Below, one piece after another: positions 47,808 to 58,118 of a stretch of DNA of 64,000 nt. Under the pieces are notes generated by a model that made no database searches, was not told where the DNA came from, and saw nothing but the letters and a program-made list of their open reading frames with translations. The stretch lies in NCBI GenBank assembly GCA_030549335.1, contig CM060184.1:43613909-43677908 (forward strand), given 5' to 3'. The stretch's first letter is position 1. Each line of letters starts with the position of its first letter. Both the position numbers and the translations under genes were made by a program. The stretch is from Pontederia crassipes. Its lineage: Eukaryota; Streptophyta; Magnoliopsida; Commelinales; Pontederiaceae.

Positions 47808-48848
47808 CTATTTTAGCAGCTCACAATGCATAAAAATGTGATCAGGCGAACCACATATTTCGCAACATCTTGTTATCATATTGACAGTGAGAGTAGCTTC
47901 GTTGAGTCCCAGTCTACTAATTGCTTTTTGAACTATATACTCCACTTTAGAAGAAAAATCCTCACCATCAAATCGAGTTTGAGTTAATGCAGCTGACTCA
48001 TTAGACCTTGAATGAGCTAGGAAATGTTGATTCTTGGCTATTTCTTCTATAAGTTGATAAGCTTCATCTACATTTTTCTTTATAAACACACCATCTGCAG
48101 CGTTATCGAGCGCCATCTTTAAGGTGTAATTGAGTCCATTGTGGAAGGATTGAACCAAAATCCATTTGCTTAAGCCATGATGAGGACATGACCTTAGCAA
48201 TGTCTTAAGCCTTTGCCAGGCTTCATGCAGTGTCTCTTGATCTTTTTGCACAAAACCAATCACTTGATTTCCGATTCTTATAGTTTTACTGGGAGGAAAA
48301 TATTCTGAAAAAAATGCCTTTACTAGTTGCTCCCAGGTAGTTAATTCCCGGGGTTCCAATGATTGCAGCCATTGCTTGGCTTTACCCCTTAACGACAAAG
48401 AGAAGACCCTTAGTCTCAATGCCTCTGGTGATACTCCGTTCAACTTGGTTGTCTCGCATATTTCCAAAAAGTCTTTAAGATGTTGATTTGGGTCCTCATC
48501 TGGAGTTCTTCCAAATTGGTTCTGTTGGATTGTCGAGATTAGAGATGATTTTAACTCGAAATTATTGGCTTGAATGGCAGGCTTCAGAATTGCAGATTCC
48601 AGTCCATCTGCAGTGGGCGTATAGAGTTCTTCTCATGATGGAACTAGCGGTAGCGGTTGGAGTGGCTCTTCTTGTTCAGCCATCATTTCGATGTCTGGAT
48701 CAGAATTCCCCTCGAACTCTATGGATTGAGCACTGCTTACACCTTCAAAAAGGGATGTTCTGTGCTTATACTCTCGCACCCTTCTTTTAAAAGTTCGATC
48801 TATTTTAGGATCTAATTCAAATAGTTGGCTGCGGACGTTTTTGGGCAT
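47808..48848 (-). pseudogene. Athila gag with CCHC knuckle
   Basis: The frame at 48848-48633 gives the N terminus, starting MPKNVRSQLFEL. After a shift, 48467-47808 holds the retrotransposon gag domain: LRLRVFSLSLRGKAKQWLQSL, TTWEQLVKAFFSEYFPP, DQETLHEAWQRLKTLLRSCPHHGL, SFHNGL. It ends with a CX2CX4HX4C knuckle, CEICGSPDHIFMHC. A stop right after the knuckle and a frameshift near 48560 break it. The C-terminal gag continues through 47586. Confidence 0.85.
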
Positions 48849-48945
48849 ATACTAATCCCTGAAATCAATAAAAAGGATTCAGCCGTGAATAGCACTTAAA
48901 TAAACTAAGCGAGGATATAAAAAGAAAATAAATAAATAATCTGAA

Positions 48946-48963
48946 TCCCCGACAACGGCGCCA
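48946..48963 (-). promoter_or_regulatory. Athila primer binding site (TGGCGCCG type)
   Basis: Minus strand TGGCGCCGTTGTCGGGGA, the primer site usual in Athila/Tat elements, generally attributed to tRNA-Asp. The expected LTR end should follow at higher coordinates but is missing. Confidence 0.85.
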
Positions 48964-48974
48964 GTTTCCTTGGA

Positions 48975-50884
48975 AATGTGATAAAGATGGACAACCCATG
49001 GACCCAACTACAACAACTAGATGTAGTTTGAAATTTCCGGATGCTTTTCCTGAAGACGTTTTCGGACTACCACCACCTCGAGAGATTGATTTTCGAATCG
49101 ATCTCCTTCCAGGCACTACACCAATATCAAAGGCCCCTTACAGCATGGCACCAGTTGAAATGCATGAACTGAAGAAGCAAATTCAGGAATTTTAGACAAG
49201 GGGTTTATCCGGCCAAGTGTATCTTCTTGGGGTGCTCCAGTGCTATTTGTCAAGAAGAAGGATGGCTCTCTAAGACTATGCATTGACTATCGAATGTTGA
49301 ATAAAGTCACAGTCAAGAACAAGTATCCTCTATCGTGGATCGATGACCTTTTCGATCAACTATCAAATGCTGCTGTATTTTCTAAGATCGACTTACAAAG
49401 TGGGTACCACCAACTTAGAGTGGCCGATGAAGATGTACAGAAGACGACTTTCCGATCAAGGTACGATCACTATGAATTTCTAGTGATGCCTTTTAGATTG
49501 ATGAACGCCCCTGTAGCTTTCATGTATCTCATGAACCCGGTGTTCAGACCATACTTGGACTAGTTTTCATCGTCTTTGTAGATGGCATCCTGATTTATTC
49601 GGAAAATGCTGAACAACACAAAGAACACTTGAAGATAGTTTTGGAAGTGTTAAGGCAACGTAAGTTATATGGCAAGCTATCGAAGTGCGAGTTCTAGTTT
49701 GACCGGATTATGTTTCTTGGACACATAATCTCAAAGAAGGGCATTTCTGTGGATCCTTCCAAGGTAGAAGCAGTATCCCACTGGCCAAGGCCAAAACACA
49801 CCACTAGAATTCGTAGCTTCCTCGGATTGGCAGGTTACTACCGCAGGTTCATCAAGGATTTTTCAAAGATTGCATCTCCCTTGACAAACCTAACCAAGAA
49901 AGGTGTGTAGTACATATGAACACAAAAATGCGAAGACAGTTTCCAAGAATTGAAGGCTAGATTGACCACTGCACCCATACTCACCATTCTGAAAGGTACA
50001 TATAGGTATGTGGTGTATAGTGATGCTTGCGGCACAAGACTAGAATGCATGCTCATGCAACAAGGAAAAGTGGTCGCATATGCATTTAGGCAGCTGAAGA
50101 AGCATGAGGTGAACTACCCAACTCATGACCTTGAATTGTCAGCGGTAGTCTTCGCATTAAAGATTTGGTAACACTACCTTTATAGAGTACAGTTTGAGGT
50201 GTTCACCTATCATAAGAGCCTCAAGTACATCTTCTCTTAGCGAGACCTCAATATGCAACAACGAAGATGGATGGAATATTTGAAAGACTATGAATCTCCA
50301 TTAATTACCACCCGGGTAAGGCGAACTCAGTTGCAGATGCACTCAGCCGCAAGTGGGAAGGCTCATTAGCTCATATGCTGATGGGTATGTATAAGATGAT
50401 GAAGGAGCTAAACCTATGGAAGTCAAGTCCTGGAAGAAATGGAGCAGTACTGATGATGCACCAGATAAATATAGTGGATAGGATCATTAAGGCTCAGACT
50501 TAGGATCTAAATATACCAAGATGATGGGAAGATGTTAGAAAGAAGAAGAAGATTTCAAGCTCTCAGCAGATGATGGGATCCGATACAAAGATCGTTTGTG
50601 GGTCCCAAGTGATGAAGCTCTTAAGAGAGAAGTGATGGATGACTGCCATAAGTCTGAATTTGCGATCCATCCGGGCAGCACTAAGATGTATAAGAATGTA
50701 CAAAGAACCTTCTGGTGGAATGACATGAAATGAGAGATTGCTGAATATATTTCAAAGTGCCTGGTTTGCCAACAGGTAAAAGTGGAACATCAGAAGCCTT
50801 ACGGAAAGATCACGTCCCTCGCTATTCCATAATGGAAATGGGAGGATATCTCCATGTATTTTATAACTTGTTTACCCCGGACTA
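48975..50884 (+). pseudogene. Chromovirus RT, RNase H, integrase zinc domain
   Basis: Resumption of the chromovirus polyprotein. It begins with [21 protein letters not shown] and [12 protein letters not shown] (49020-49190). RT is at 49240-49563 with [30 protein letters not shown]. The catalytic pair reads FVDG (49573-49600) instead of FVDD, so it is inactive. Then HIISKKGISVDPSKVEAV, IRSFLGLAGYYRRFIKDFSKIA (49710-49910). RNase H (49950-50350) is degraded. The integrase HHCC domain is at about 50640-50790: HKSEFAIHPG, TFWWNDM, ISKCLVCQQVKVEHQKP, then WKWEDISMYFITCLPRT. At least eight stops or shifts occur. The sequence stops at the second Athila insertion, after GACTA (50880-50884). Confidence 0.88.
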
Positions 50885-53800
50885 TGATGCATAAAATGAT
50901 GTAGCAAAATAAAATCGCTAGCAAGTGCACTAGTCGCTCAAGTAATATAAAAAATAGGAGTAAGAGTGTCGAACCCACGAGGAATATTATTAATAAAATA
51001 TATGAATTTATAAATTAATAAGAGAGGAAAAACATGGATTTTTGGAAATAGGTTTTGTAATTGTAAAATAAAGAAAATAAGATAAAAATAAGATAATGGT
51101 GTTGAAGTTGGTCTTAGGATGATAATGCATTAAGGATAAAAATGTGAACGAGAAAAGATAAATTAAAAATATTAAGAAGGACTAGGAATTTTTTCAGGTT
51201 ATTAATTTACAAAATTAAAATCAGAGAGTCCACAAACTAGTAATTCTGCTATTTAATCTGGTAAATTAAACTATCTTAAATTTAATCAAAACTGAAGTCC
51301 CACAAACTGGTATTCATGCATATGAGATTAAATTTAAGATGCATTAATATGAAAATTCTAGACTATTAATCACTCCACAAATTGGAATAGATTAACAGAT
51401 CACTCAGATCTAATTCTTCACACACTAGTTATTAGACTTATGTCAATTTTTTAATTTCATAATAAATCATTTAATTTAACTAAATAAAATATGAAATCAA
51501 GTAGTCCACAAACTGGTAATTACTTAACTCAGAAATTTTAATAACTAAATCAAAAGCACTAAACACAATAAAAATTGATAAAAAGAAATTAAAAAATAAT
51601 AAAGCAAGGGTTCACAAAATTTTCCTTCAATAATAATCTCCTAAAAATAAAATAGCTAAAACATGGAGTTCATCCTAGAATTGTAGAGAGATAATAACAA
51701 AATAACAATAATAATTGGAAGAATTACACCAAAAAATAATTCGGATCCTCGGATGTCGTCGGAGCGTCTGGATGAGCCGTCCGATCAAATCTCTCTTTGG
51801 TCGAAGCCCGCGAAGCTCATGACTTGCTGTGGACGAAAACCAAACTTCAAGGCACGAATTATATCGATGGTTTCATCTTCTATTTATAGGTGTGAACGAG
51901 AGTCTTCATGTTGATTATGGCCGTAAATCCTATGACTGGATTTAAATTCACTGGATAAAACTTGATACGGTTTCGGCCAAAATGATTAGTTCACCCAAAA
52001 TGATAAACTCTTCTTATCTTTACACCCTTCTTTTAATCTCGGCCAAAACGATAAGTCTCTTCAATCTCGGCCAAAATGACGTATTGACCAATACGTTTCG
52101 GCCATGTAAGCATGAATTAATTCATGTTACGCTAAAAAATATCACGTTGCAAAGCTTTTACCCCCAAGGAAGTCATGTAAAATTTATCTAATGAAATGAT
52201 AAACTCAATTTTATGCCTTCATGTGATCATCTCGGCCATAAGATCTTTGGGTGTAAAGATCATTCTTTCATTCCTATTTCGCCCAATGTTTTCAGACCGT
52301 AATGATAAATCTTCAGCTATGACACTTCAAAATCTTTTCATTTTTACTCCTTAAGATAACATCCGATATATCTCATTCGGCGTTAATTCAATTTACCTGC
52401 AAAATATTTAAAAAAATAATGAAGTTAATCCATCCACAATTAAAGTATTCAAAGAATTAATAATTAAAACCGATAAATATGGAATTAAAATTAAAAATGG
52501 TCTAAAATTGATGCATGTTATGATAAAATTACAGAAAAATTAACTAAAATAATAATCTAAAATATGTTATATTTTGCATGGGTAAATTACACCAAATGCC
52601 CTCCAACTTTAAGGTTTGCTCAGCGATACCCTCCAACTTCACTTTGTAACACAAATGCCCTTCATCTTTTAACGCATTTCACCCGATGCCCTCTTTACCT
52701 TGGAGAGCCAGTTTTCCGATTTTTCTCGACGTGGCGTCCACGTGGCCATCTCCTCTCTCTCCACGCAAATAGTCGTCCAACGTGGCATGTGTCCGATGTG
52801 GCACATAAAATTACACCAATGCCCTCCAACTTTAAGTTTTGCTCAACGATACCCTCCAACTTCACTTTGTAACACAAATGTCCTTCATCTTTTAACGCTT
52901 TTCACCCGATACCCTCTTTACCTGGGATAGCCGATTTCCCAGTTTTTCGTCGACGTGGCGTCCACGTGGCCATCTCCTCTCTCCTCCATGCAAATAGTCG
53001 TCTGACGTAGCATGCTCCGATGTGGCACCACATATTAAACCATCCTACTTACCGTAAGTTGACCCACTCACTGTTAAATTATTTTCTTATTTCCTTTTTT
53101 GTCGTTCGCTCTTCTTCGTCGTTCGCCTCCTTCATCGTTTACTTTTCGTGTTCGTCGGCGCTGTCTTTGCTCAAATTGGTTAATTTTATGTGCATTTGGT
53201 GAGCAAACTTTAAAGTTAGAGTACATTTCACCATATGCCCTCTTTACCTAGGATAATCGATTTTTCGTCGATGTGACGTCCACATGGTCATCTCTTTTCT
53301 CCTCCACATAAATAGTCATCCAACGTGGCATGCTCCGATGTGACACATAAAATTATACCAAATGTCTTCCAACTTTAAAGTTTACTCACCAAATGCACAT
53401 AAAATTACACCAATTTGGGCAAAGACAACTCCGACGAATGCGAAAAGTGAACGATGAAGGAGGCGAATGACGAAGAAGAGCGAACGACGAAGAAGAGCGA
53501 ACGACGAAGAAGTGCGAACGACGAATGAGGTTTCATGCGAACGACGAAAAAGAAGAAAATAAGAAAATAATTTAACAGTGAGTGGATCAACTTATGGTAA
53601 GTAAGATGATTTAATATGTGGTACCACGTCGAAACATGTTACGTCGGACGACTATTTGCATGGAGGAGAGATGAGATGACCACGTGGATGCTACGTCGAT
53701 AAAAAATCGAAAAATCGACTGTCCTAGGTAAAGAGGGCATCGGGTGAAATGTATTAAAAGATGAAGGATATTTGTGTTACAAAGTGAAATTGGAGGGTAT

Positions 53801-54086
53801 CGCTGAGCAAATCTTAAAGTTGGAGGGCATTGGTGTAATTTTTTGTGCCACATCGGAACATGCCACGTTGGACGACTATTTGCGTGGAGGAGAGATGAGA
53901 TGGCCACGTGGACGCCACGTCGATGAAAAACAAAAAAATTGGCTATTCCAGGTAAAGAGGGTATCGGGTGAAACACGTTAAAAGATGAAGGGCATTTGTG
54001 TTACAAAGTGAAGTTGGATGGTATCGCTGAGCAAACCTTAAAGTTGGAGGGCATTTGGTGTAATTTACCCTATTTTGCATGCATCA
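50885..54086 (-). mobile_element. 3' LTR of the second Athila, split by a fold-back element
   Basis: On the minus strand it starts TGATGCATGCAAAATA (54086) and ends CATTTTATGCATCA (50885). Subtracting the fold-back element (52580-54070) and its 10-bp duplication leaves about 1.7 kb, close to the 1781-bp solo copy at 36070. The repeated phrases CTCGGCC, TTACGCCC and AATGATAA occur at 51960-52330. AT-rich parts with CACAAACTGG or CACAAATTGG recur between 51220 and 51510. Confidence 0.85.
52580..54070. mobile_element. Giant fold-back MULE-like element
   Basis: The ends are GGGTAAATTACACCAAATG and its reverse complement, and TATTTTGCAT flanks both sides exactly (52570-52579 and 54071-54080), a 10-bp duplication as in Mutator-like elements. 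Nearly the whole element is a palindrome: left arm about 52580-53220, right arm about 53370-54070, around a 150-bp centre. Each arm holds two tandem copies of a unit of about 225 bp (CCCTCCAACTT, CTTCATCTTTTAACG, CGACGTGGCGTCCACGTGGC), then a CGTTCGC-rich sector. The right arm's version of that sector has extra GACGAAGAAGAGCGAAC repeats (53465-53530). It has no transposase. Frames inside are artefacts of the repeats. Confidence 0.9.
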
Positions 54087-54104
54087 AACTCCCCCAAGTT
54101 TGAA
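54087..54104 (-). promoter_or_regulatory. Polypurine tract of the second Athila
   Basis: Minus strand AACTTGGGGGAGTT directly precedes the LTR start TGATGCATGC. It fixes the 3' LTR boundary and the minus orientation. Confidence 0.85.
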
Positions 54105-54425
54105 CCAGACACTGTCCCCAGTGTTAGGCCAACAAGGAAAAGAGATACAAACTCAATAAAAAAGGAAAATAAAGAAATGAAAATAAAGAAAAGGGAAAAG
54201 ACACAACCGAATTTATTGTCGATGGGGTGGCGAAGGTGGGTGGTAGCCGAGATGTCCTTAGCGCATATGATACTCATGGATGTGCCTCGTCATGCGAACA
54301 TGCTGATTCTGGAGGGATTCGAAGCCACCCTGACGATCATCCATATTTCTAAAGTCAGCTCGAATGTTGGTAAACTCTTGGGCTTGTCTAAGTTGCTCTT
54401 CTTGAATAGCCTACAATTCTCCTCC

Positions 54426-55730
54426 CTAACGAAGTTGTTCTTCCTGAAAAGTGTGCAACTCCCCTGCCTGACGAAGTTGCTCATCGTACATTGATTCCCA
54501 TAAGTTTTGCATGGAAGCATAGTCAGGTTGAGGTGGCGGAGGTGGATAGTAAGTCTGCTCTGGGGCTGAAGTAAAAGTGGGCTCCGGTGCTATATAGTGA
54601 TTCCGCATAGGTTCTTGTAAAGGGGCAGATACTTCCATCGGATCACGTTCCTCATAAGGAGTGGCCAGTGTGAACGAGAAATCTGAAGAGCTCTCTTGTG
54701 CTGGAGATGAAATCGGAGAAGGCACCGGCATATAGGGTGAAAGGGCAGATGCCTCATGTCAGGAGGCTGCCGATGATACAACTTGGAAGACTTGTGGCTA
54801 CTGAAAGTATTGTTGAGCCGCCACATAATCAGTAGAATCAAACTAGGAGAAGGCTTCATCCTGGTTTGGCTGATCAACTGGGACAGGTGGTCCTGCAGGT
54901 GAGATTAATGGAGCCGCGACCTGCCTAAAAAGTAGCCAATTATTTGGGTTAATTGGCGTAAAAGCATCTCGATCTGAGCAAGGCATCTCCTGATTGTGGC
55001 CTTTAAAAATAAAAACTTTGATCCCTGAGTTGTTGGTCTTCACGAGACCCATAGCATGAATGGTCCTACGAGTGAGGTGAGTGTTTCCTAGCACAGCTTC
55101 GAGATCATCCAAGTCAAGTTGTAAGTGCTAAGCAATAGGTGTGAGAAGGGCGCCCATATTAATGCTACTGCCACGATGAGTAGTTCGGCGCTAGAATCGA
55201 CGAATGATGAAGGCATCCACATTAACCGGAGTTCTGTGGAGCATGTTGTGAATGAGATACAACTCTTCCTTTGAGACGACACCATCATTATCACTGTGCC
55301 CACTTAAGGTGTTGCTTAGCATGGACGAAGCATAGAACTTTGAGCTATCTTTAACAGTGTTCCAAACCAATCGATCTTCATTTGTTATCTGTTTCCAAAA
55401 AGTTTCAGCATCAAAGTCATTAGGTACATAATGAGATCCATGGTTGGGGAATCCATAAATATTATTAATCTCTCCTAGAGTGAGAGTAAAGGGTCGCCCA
55501 TAAAGTTGGAATGAAATATGGGGCTGATCATAATTCTTGCCATCTAAATTAAGGACCTCGAAGGATGAGAGAAATTCCATAATTAGTACTTCATAAGTTG
55601 GCCACCAGGAACGCACAAAGTCAGAGAGTCCAATTTGAGAAAATAATAAATGAATATCTGCAAGTAAATTATACTCCCTGAGCAATTCGGTATTCGAAAA
55701 TCTGGTGGCATGAATTCGAATATCAGACAT
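54426..55730 (-). pseudogene. Athila-type ORF of the second element
   Basis: The frame at 55730-55191 (179 codons, start MSDIRIHATRF) matches the ATHILA ORF family: FVRSWWPTYEVLIMEFLSSF, ISFQLYGRPFTLTLGEINNIYGFP, FWKQIT, SKFYASSMLSNTLSG, ELYLIHNMLH. A frame change near 55190 leads to 55112-54843 and 54731-54426, the latter with a proline-rich tail (YYPPPPPQPDYASMQNLWESM) and EEQLR-type repeats. The family occupies the env position in Athila elements; its function is unknown. The N-terminal two thirds is intact and the remainder is broken. Confidence 0.75.
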
Positions 55731-55904
55731 TCATTCATATCGAGTTTGATACTCTGGCTTAGTCCAATAGTAGTCTCGGGGGTAGGAGATTAGTTGTGAG
55801 GGCTGTGGGACCGGCTGAGCATTCGGATGTCGTCGTTCCCGACGTCCCCTCCATATATTAGCAAATCGCCTCATTTTGATAGAAAGAGGAATCAAGAACG
55901 GTGG

Positions 55905-56475
55905 CGCTCGGTCGGGTGAAGTTTCGGCCGAAGTCAGAGGTGAGCCAGCCATAAGGCAGAGAGAGGATCTCGGCCGTAAGATCTTTGCTGGAGTGTCGAC
56001 CAATTCGATGAAGAGCTCAGCGAGGTGACTCGGCCGTAAGGCAAAGAGAGGGAGTGGGCTGCAGTGCTGTCGTCGGTGAAATTGGCGGCTGAAGTCTTGG
56101 CCGTAAGGAAGAAGTCGATGAAGAACTTCGGCCGATGGAGTATTAGCTTGAGCCGATGACCGTGAAGATTGTGGCCGAGTAGAGGAACAGGGGTGTGGCG
56201 AGTGGTGGTAGACGCTTGGCCGTAAGGAAAGGGGGCGTGGCGATTTTGGGCATAAGGGAGCGGCGGTGCGACTTCGGCTGTAAGGAACAGGGGGTGATGG
56301 TCCGGGCATAAGAGAGCGGTGGTGCGACGTCGGCTCTCATTCGGGCGTAAGGGTGATGGTATCTCGGTGCGTAGTGTGGAGGCTCGGACGTAAGGAATAG
56401 GGGGGCGTGGCGCTTTTGGGCATAAGGGGCGGCGGAGACGGCGGTGAGACTTCAGCCGTAAGGAAGACAGGGCGG
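55905..56475. repeat. CGGCCGTAAGG repeats inside the second Athila
   Basis: Variants of (T)CGGCCGTAAGG or GGGC(A/G)TAAG occur at about 55970, 56030, 56098, 56218, 56275, 56345, 56388 and 56455, roughly every 50-60 bases, plus CGGCCGA variants. In minus-strand frames they give YGR/YGQ-containing proline-rich sequence. The words match the motif cluster of this family's LTR U3. The overlapping frames at 55731-56500 are probably not genes. Confidence 0.75.
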
Positions 56476-56504
56476 AATGGAGGCGGTGCTTGATCTGCAA
56501 AATG

Positions 56505-57129
56505 CGAGAGGGGTAAGTATTTATGGATGAAAGATGGGGCGAAATCTTACCTGTTACGACGTGATGGCATGCAGTGATGAGTCATGTCAATTGAATTTGC
56601 GGCGCGCAGTGATCTTTTTTTTATTAGACTCGTGCATGCTAGATTCTGTCCTGGTATCGTCTTGTCATTATGTCTTTCGTCCATGGTCAACTGATGGGTG
56701 GTGTGGCAGCTCAGCTTGTTGGCAACCGATGTGGTCATCGATGTGATTTGGTGGATGCTCAGCCATAAAGATCAGGGCGTAATAGTGGCAGTAACGAGGT
56801 CAGGTGGCGTGGAGTTTGATGCCCAACATTGAAAAGCAGTCAACTTCTGTCGCCCGATGTGATGAAGAGTAGGTGTTGGATTTTACGCCCTCGCATGTCA
56901 TCGTTCTGTCGCATGTACGTAAAGCACACCAATGTCGTAATGTGCCCTTAGTTATCCAAAATTCTCTCCTTACACAAAATAAAATATTAATTAGATGACT
57001 CATCAAAAGAATAACATGAATAAAATAAATAAATAAATAAAATAAAAATCACGCAAACCAATTTAATGGAACTAAGGTATAACAAAAAAACTAATTAAAA
57101 AATTTTCTAAAGAGAAAAAAATAGTTCTG
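56505..57129 (-). other. Leader-like non-coding part of the second Athila
   Basis: Non-coding sequence between the repeat zone and the gag remnant. It lies at the place from which the pol genes have been removed. No recognisable conserved coding is seen. Confidence 0.4.
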
Positions 57130-57935
57130 ATTTATAGTCTTCAGCTTGACTTAGTCCTGATGAAGATCAATGCCTATTTTGATCTTCTCCCTTTGGATTT
57201 TTCTCTGTGTTGCTTGGGAGAGAGCCCGATGTACGTTTAGTTAGTTGTGTTGCCATATGGCCTAATTGTCTTTCTAAATTTTCAATTGATGCATCCTGAC
57301 TCGTGGCTCTAGGCTCCATATTCTTTTGTAATGATTGATGGTGTCTATAATCTGTGCCATCATCTCCTGCATGTGATTTGATGATTAATATTGGAGAGCA
57401 TCAAGTTGCCTTTTTAGTATATAATCTTTTGATGGACCAGAAGGTTGGTCTTGATTTTGATGATAGACAAACTTCGTATTGTATCTCCAACCATAATCGG
57501 TGCTCTTGAAAAATGGGTTGGAAATAAAATTAGCATTTTCAATTTGATTTGAATATGAAGGTTACCTATAGGGCAATAATTGCTTGAATTTTCTATTAGT
57601 TCATGATTTGCTTGAATTTTTGATTAAGTGACTCCAGCTGAGCCACTATTTTCGAAGATTATATTCCTTGTGCAGCATGTACATCATGAGTTCGGCGAGG
57701 TGGTCTCCTTTCTTGACTTGACGTGAGGGCTACAGCTTCAATAATATCCTGTATCTCACTAGGACGTTTAGATCCCAGCACTGTTCCTCCTGATAATTGG
57801 TCGAGCTTATATTGATCTGCAGCTCGCAATCCATGGTAGAAATCTTCCATCACTTGCCACTTTGGGATTCTATTGTCAGGAACTCTGACTAACAGTTCCT
57901 TATATCATTTCCAGGCCTCATATAATGTCTCAAAT
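57130..57935 (-). pseudogene. Athila gag remnant
   Basis: Minus-strand translation gives the gag stretch ETLYEAWK, IPKWQVMEDFYHGL (57935-57800), GGTVLGSKRPSEIQDIIEAVA, then hydrophilic sequence and NPFFKSTDYGWRYNTKFVYH (about 57480-57530), the counterpart of the gag tail. It lacks an N terminus because the 5' LTR stub is fused directly to it at about 57936. Several stops occur. Confidence 0.7.
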
Positions 57936-57937
57936 GA

Positions 57938-58113
57938 ATTAATAACAATAAAGTTAATCCATCCACAATTAAAATAATCAAAGAATTAATAATTAAAATC
58001 GATAAATATGGAATTATGATTAAAAATACTCTAAAATGATGCATGCTATGATCAAATTGCAAAAAAATTAACTAAAATAATAATCTAAAATATGCTGTAT
58101 TTTGCATGCATCA
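57938..58113 (-). mobile_element. 5' LTR stub of the second Athila
   Basis: 176 bases matching the first part of the Athila LTR (minus strand TGATGCATGCAAAATACAGC). The U3 core, R, U5, primer site and start of gag are deleted. The same AATGATGCATG(T/C)TATGAT(A/C)AAATT stretch recurs at 52505-52535. Confidence 0.85.
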
Positions 58114-58118
58114 CACTA

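Larger units (their letters stand above)
39707..48974 (-). mobile_element. Athila element, 9.3 kb, without visible 5' LTR
   Basis: On the minus strand the order is primer site (48963-48946), gag, protease, RT, RNase H, integrase, an Athila-type extra ORF, a polypurine tract and a 3' LTR (40798-39707). The element splits the chromovirus between its protease and RT. The 5' LTR expected right of the primer site is absent: host RT sequence starts within about 15-40 bases. It was probably lost by deletion or illegitimate recombination, so no target duplication can be read. Confidence 0.85.
50885..58113 (-). mobile_element. Second Athila-type element, pol deleted
   Basis: It is flanked by GACTA (50880-50884) and CACTA (58114-58118), a 5-bp duplication with one change, and splits the integrase of the chromovirus. 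On the minus strand, a truncated 5' LTR (58113-57938) joins a gag remnant, then jumps to an Athila-type ORF, a repeat zone, a polypurine tract at 54087 and the 3' LTR (54086-50885). RT, RNase H and integrase are absent. The LTR family is that of 36070-37850 and 62547-64000, not that of 39707-40798. Confidence 0.85.

Noticed and set aside
52564..53976. Frames repeating CPPTLRFAQRYPPTSLCNTN
   Set aside because: They are translations of the tandem units of the fold-back transposon on both strands; no protein family is implied.
55731..56500. Two long overlapping proline-rich frames on the minus strand
   Set aside because: They read the CGGCCGTAAGG repeat zone in two frames. No family match is seen; they are left as repeat, not CDS.
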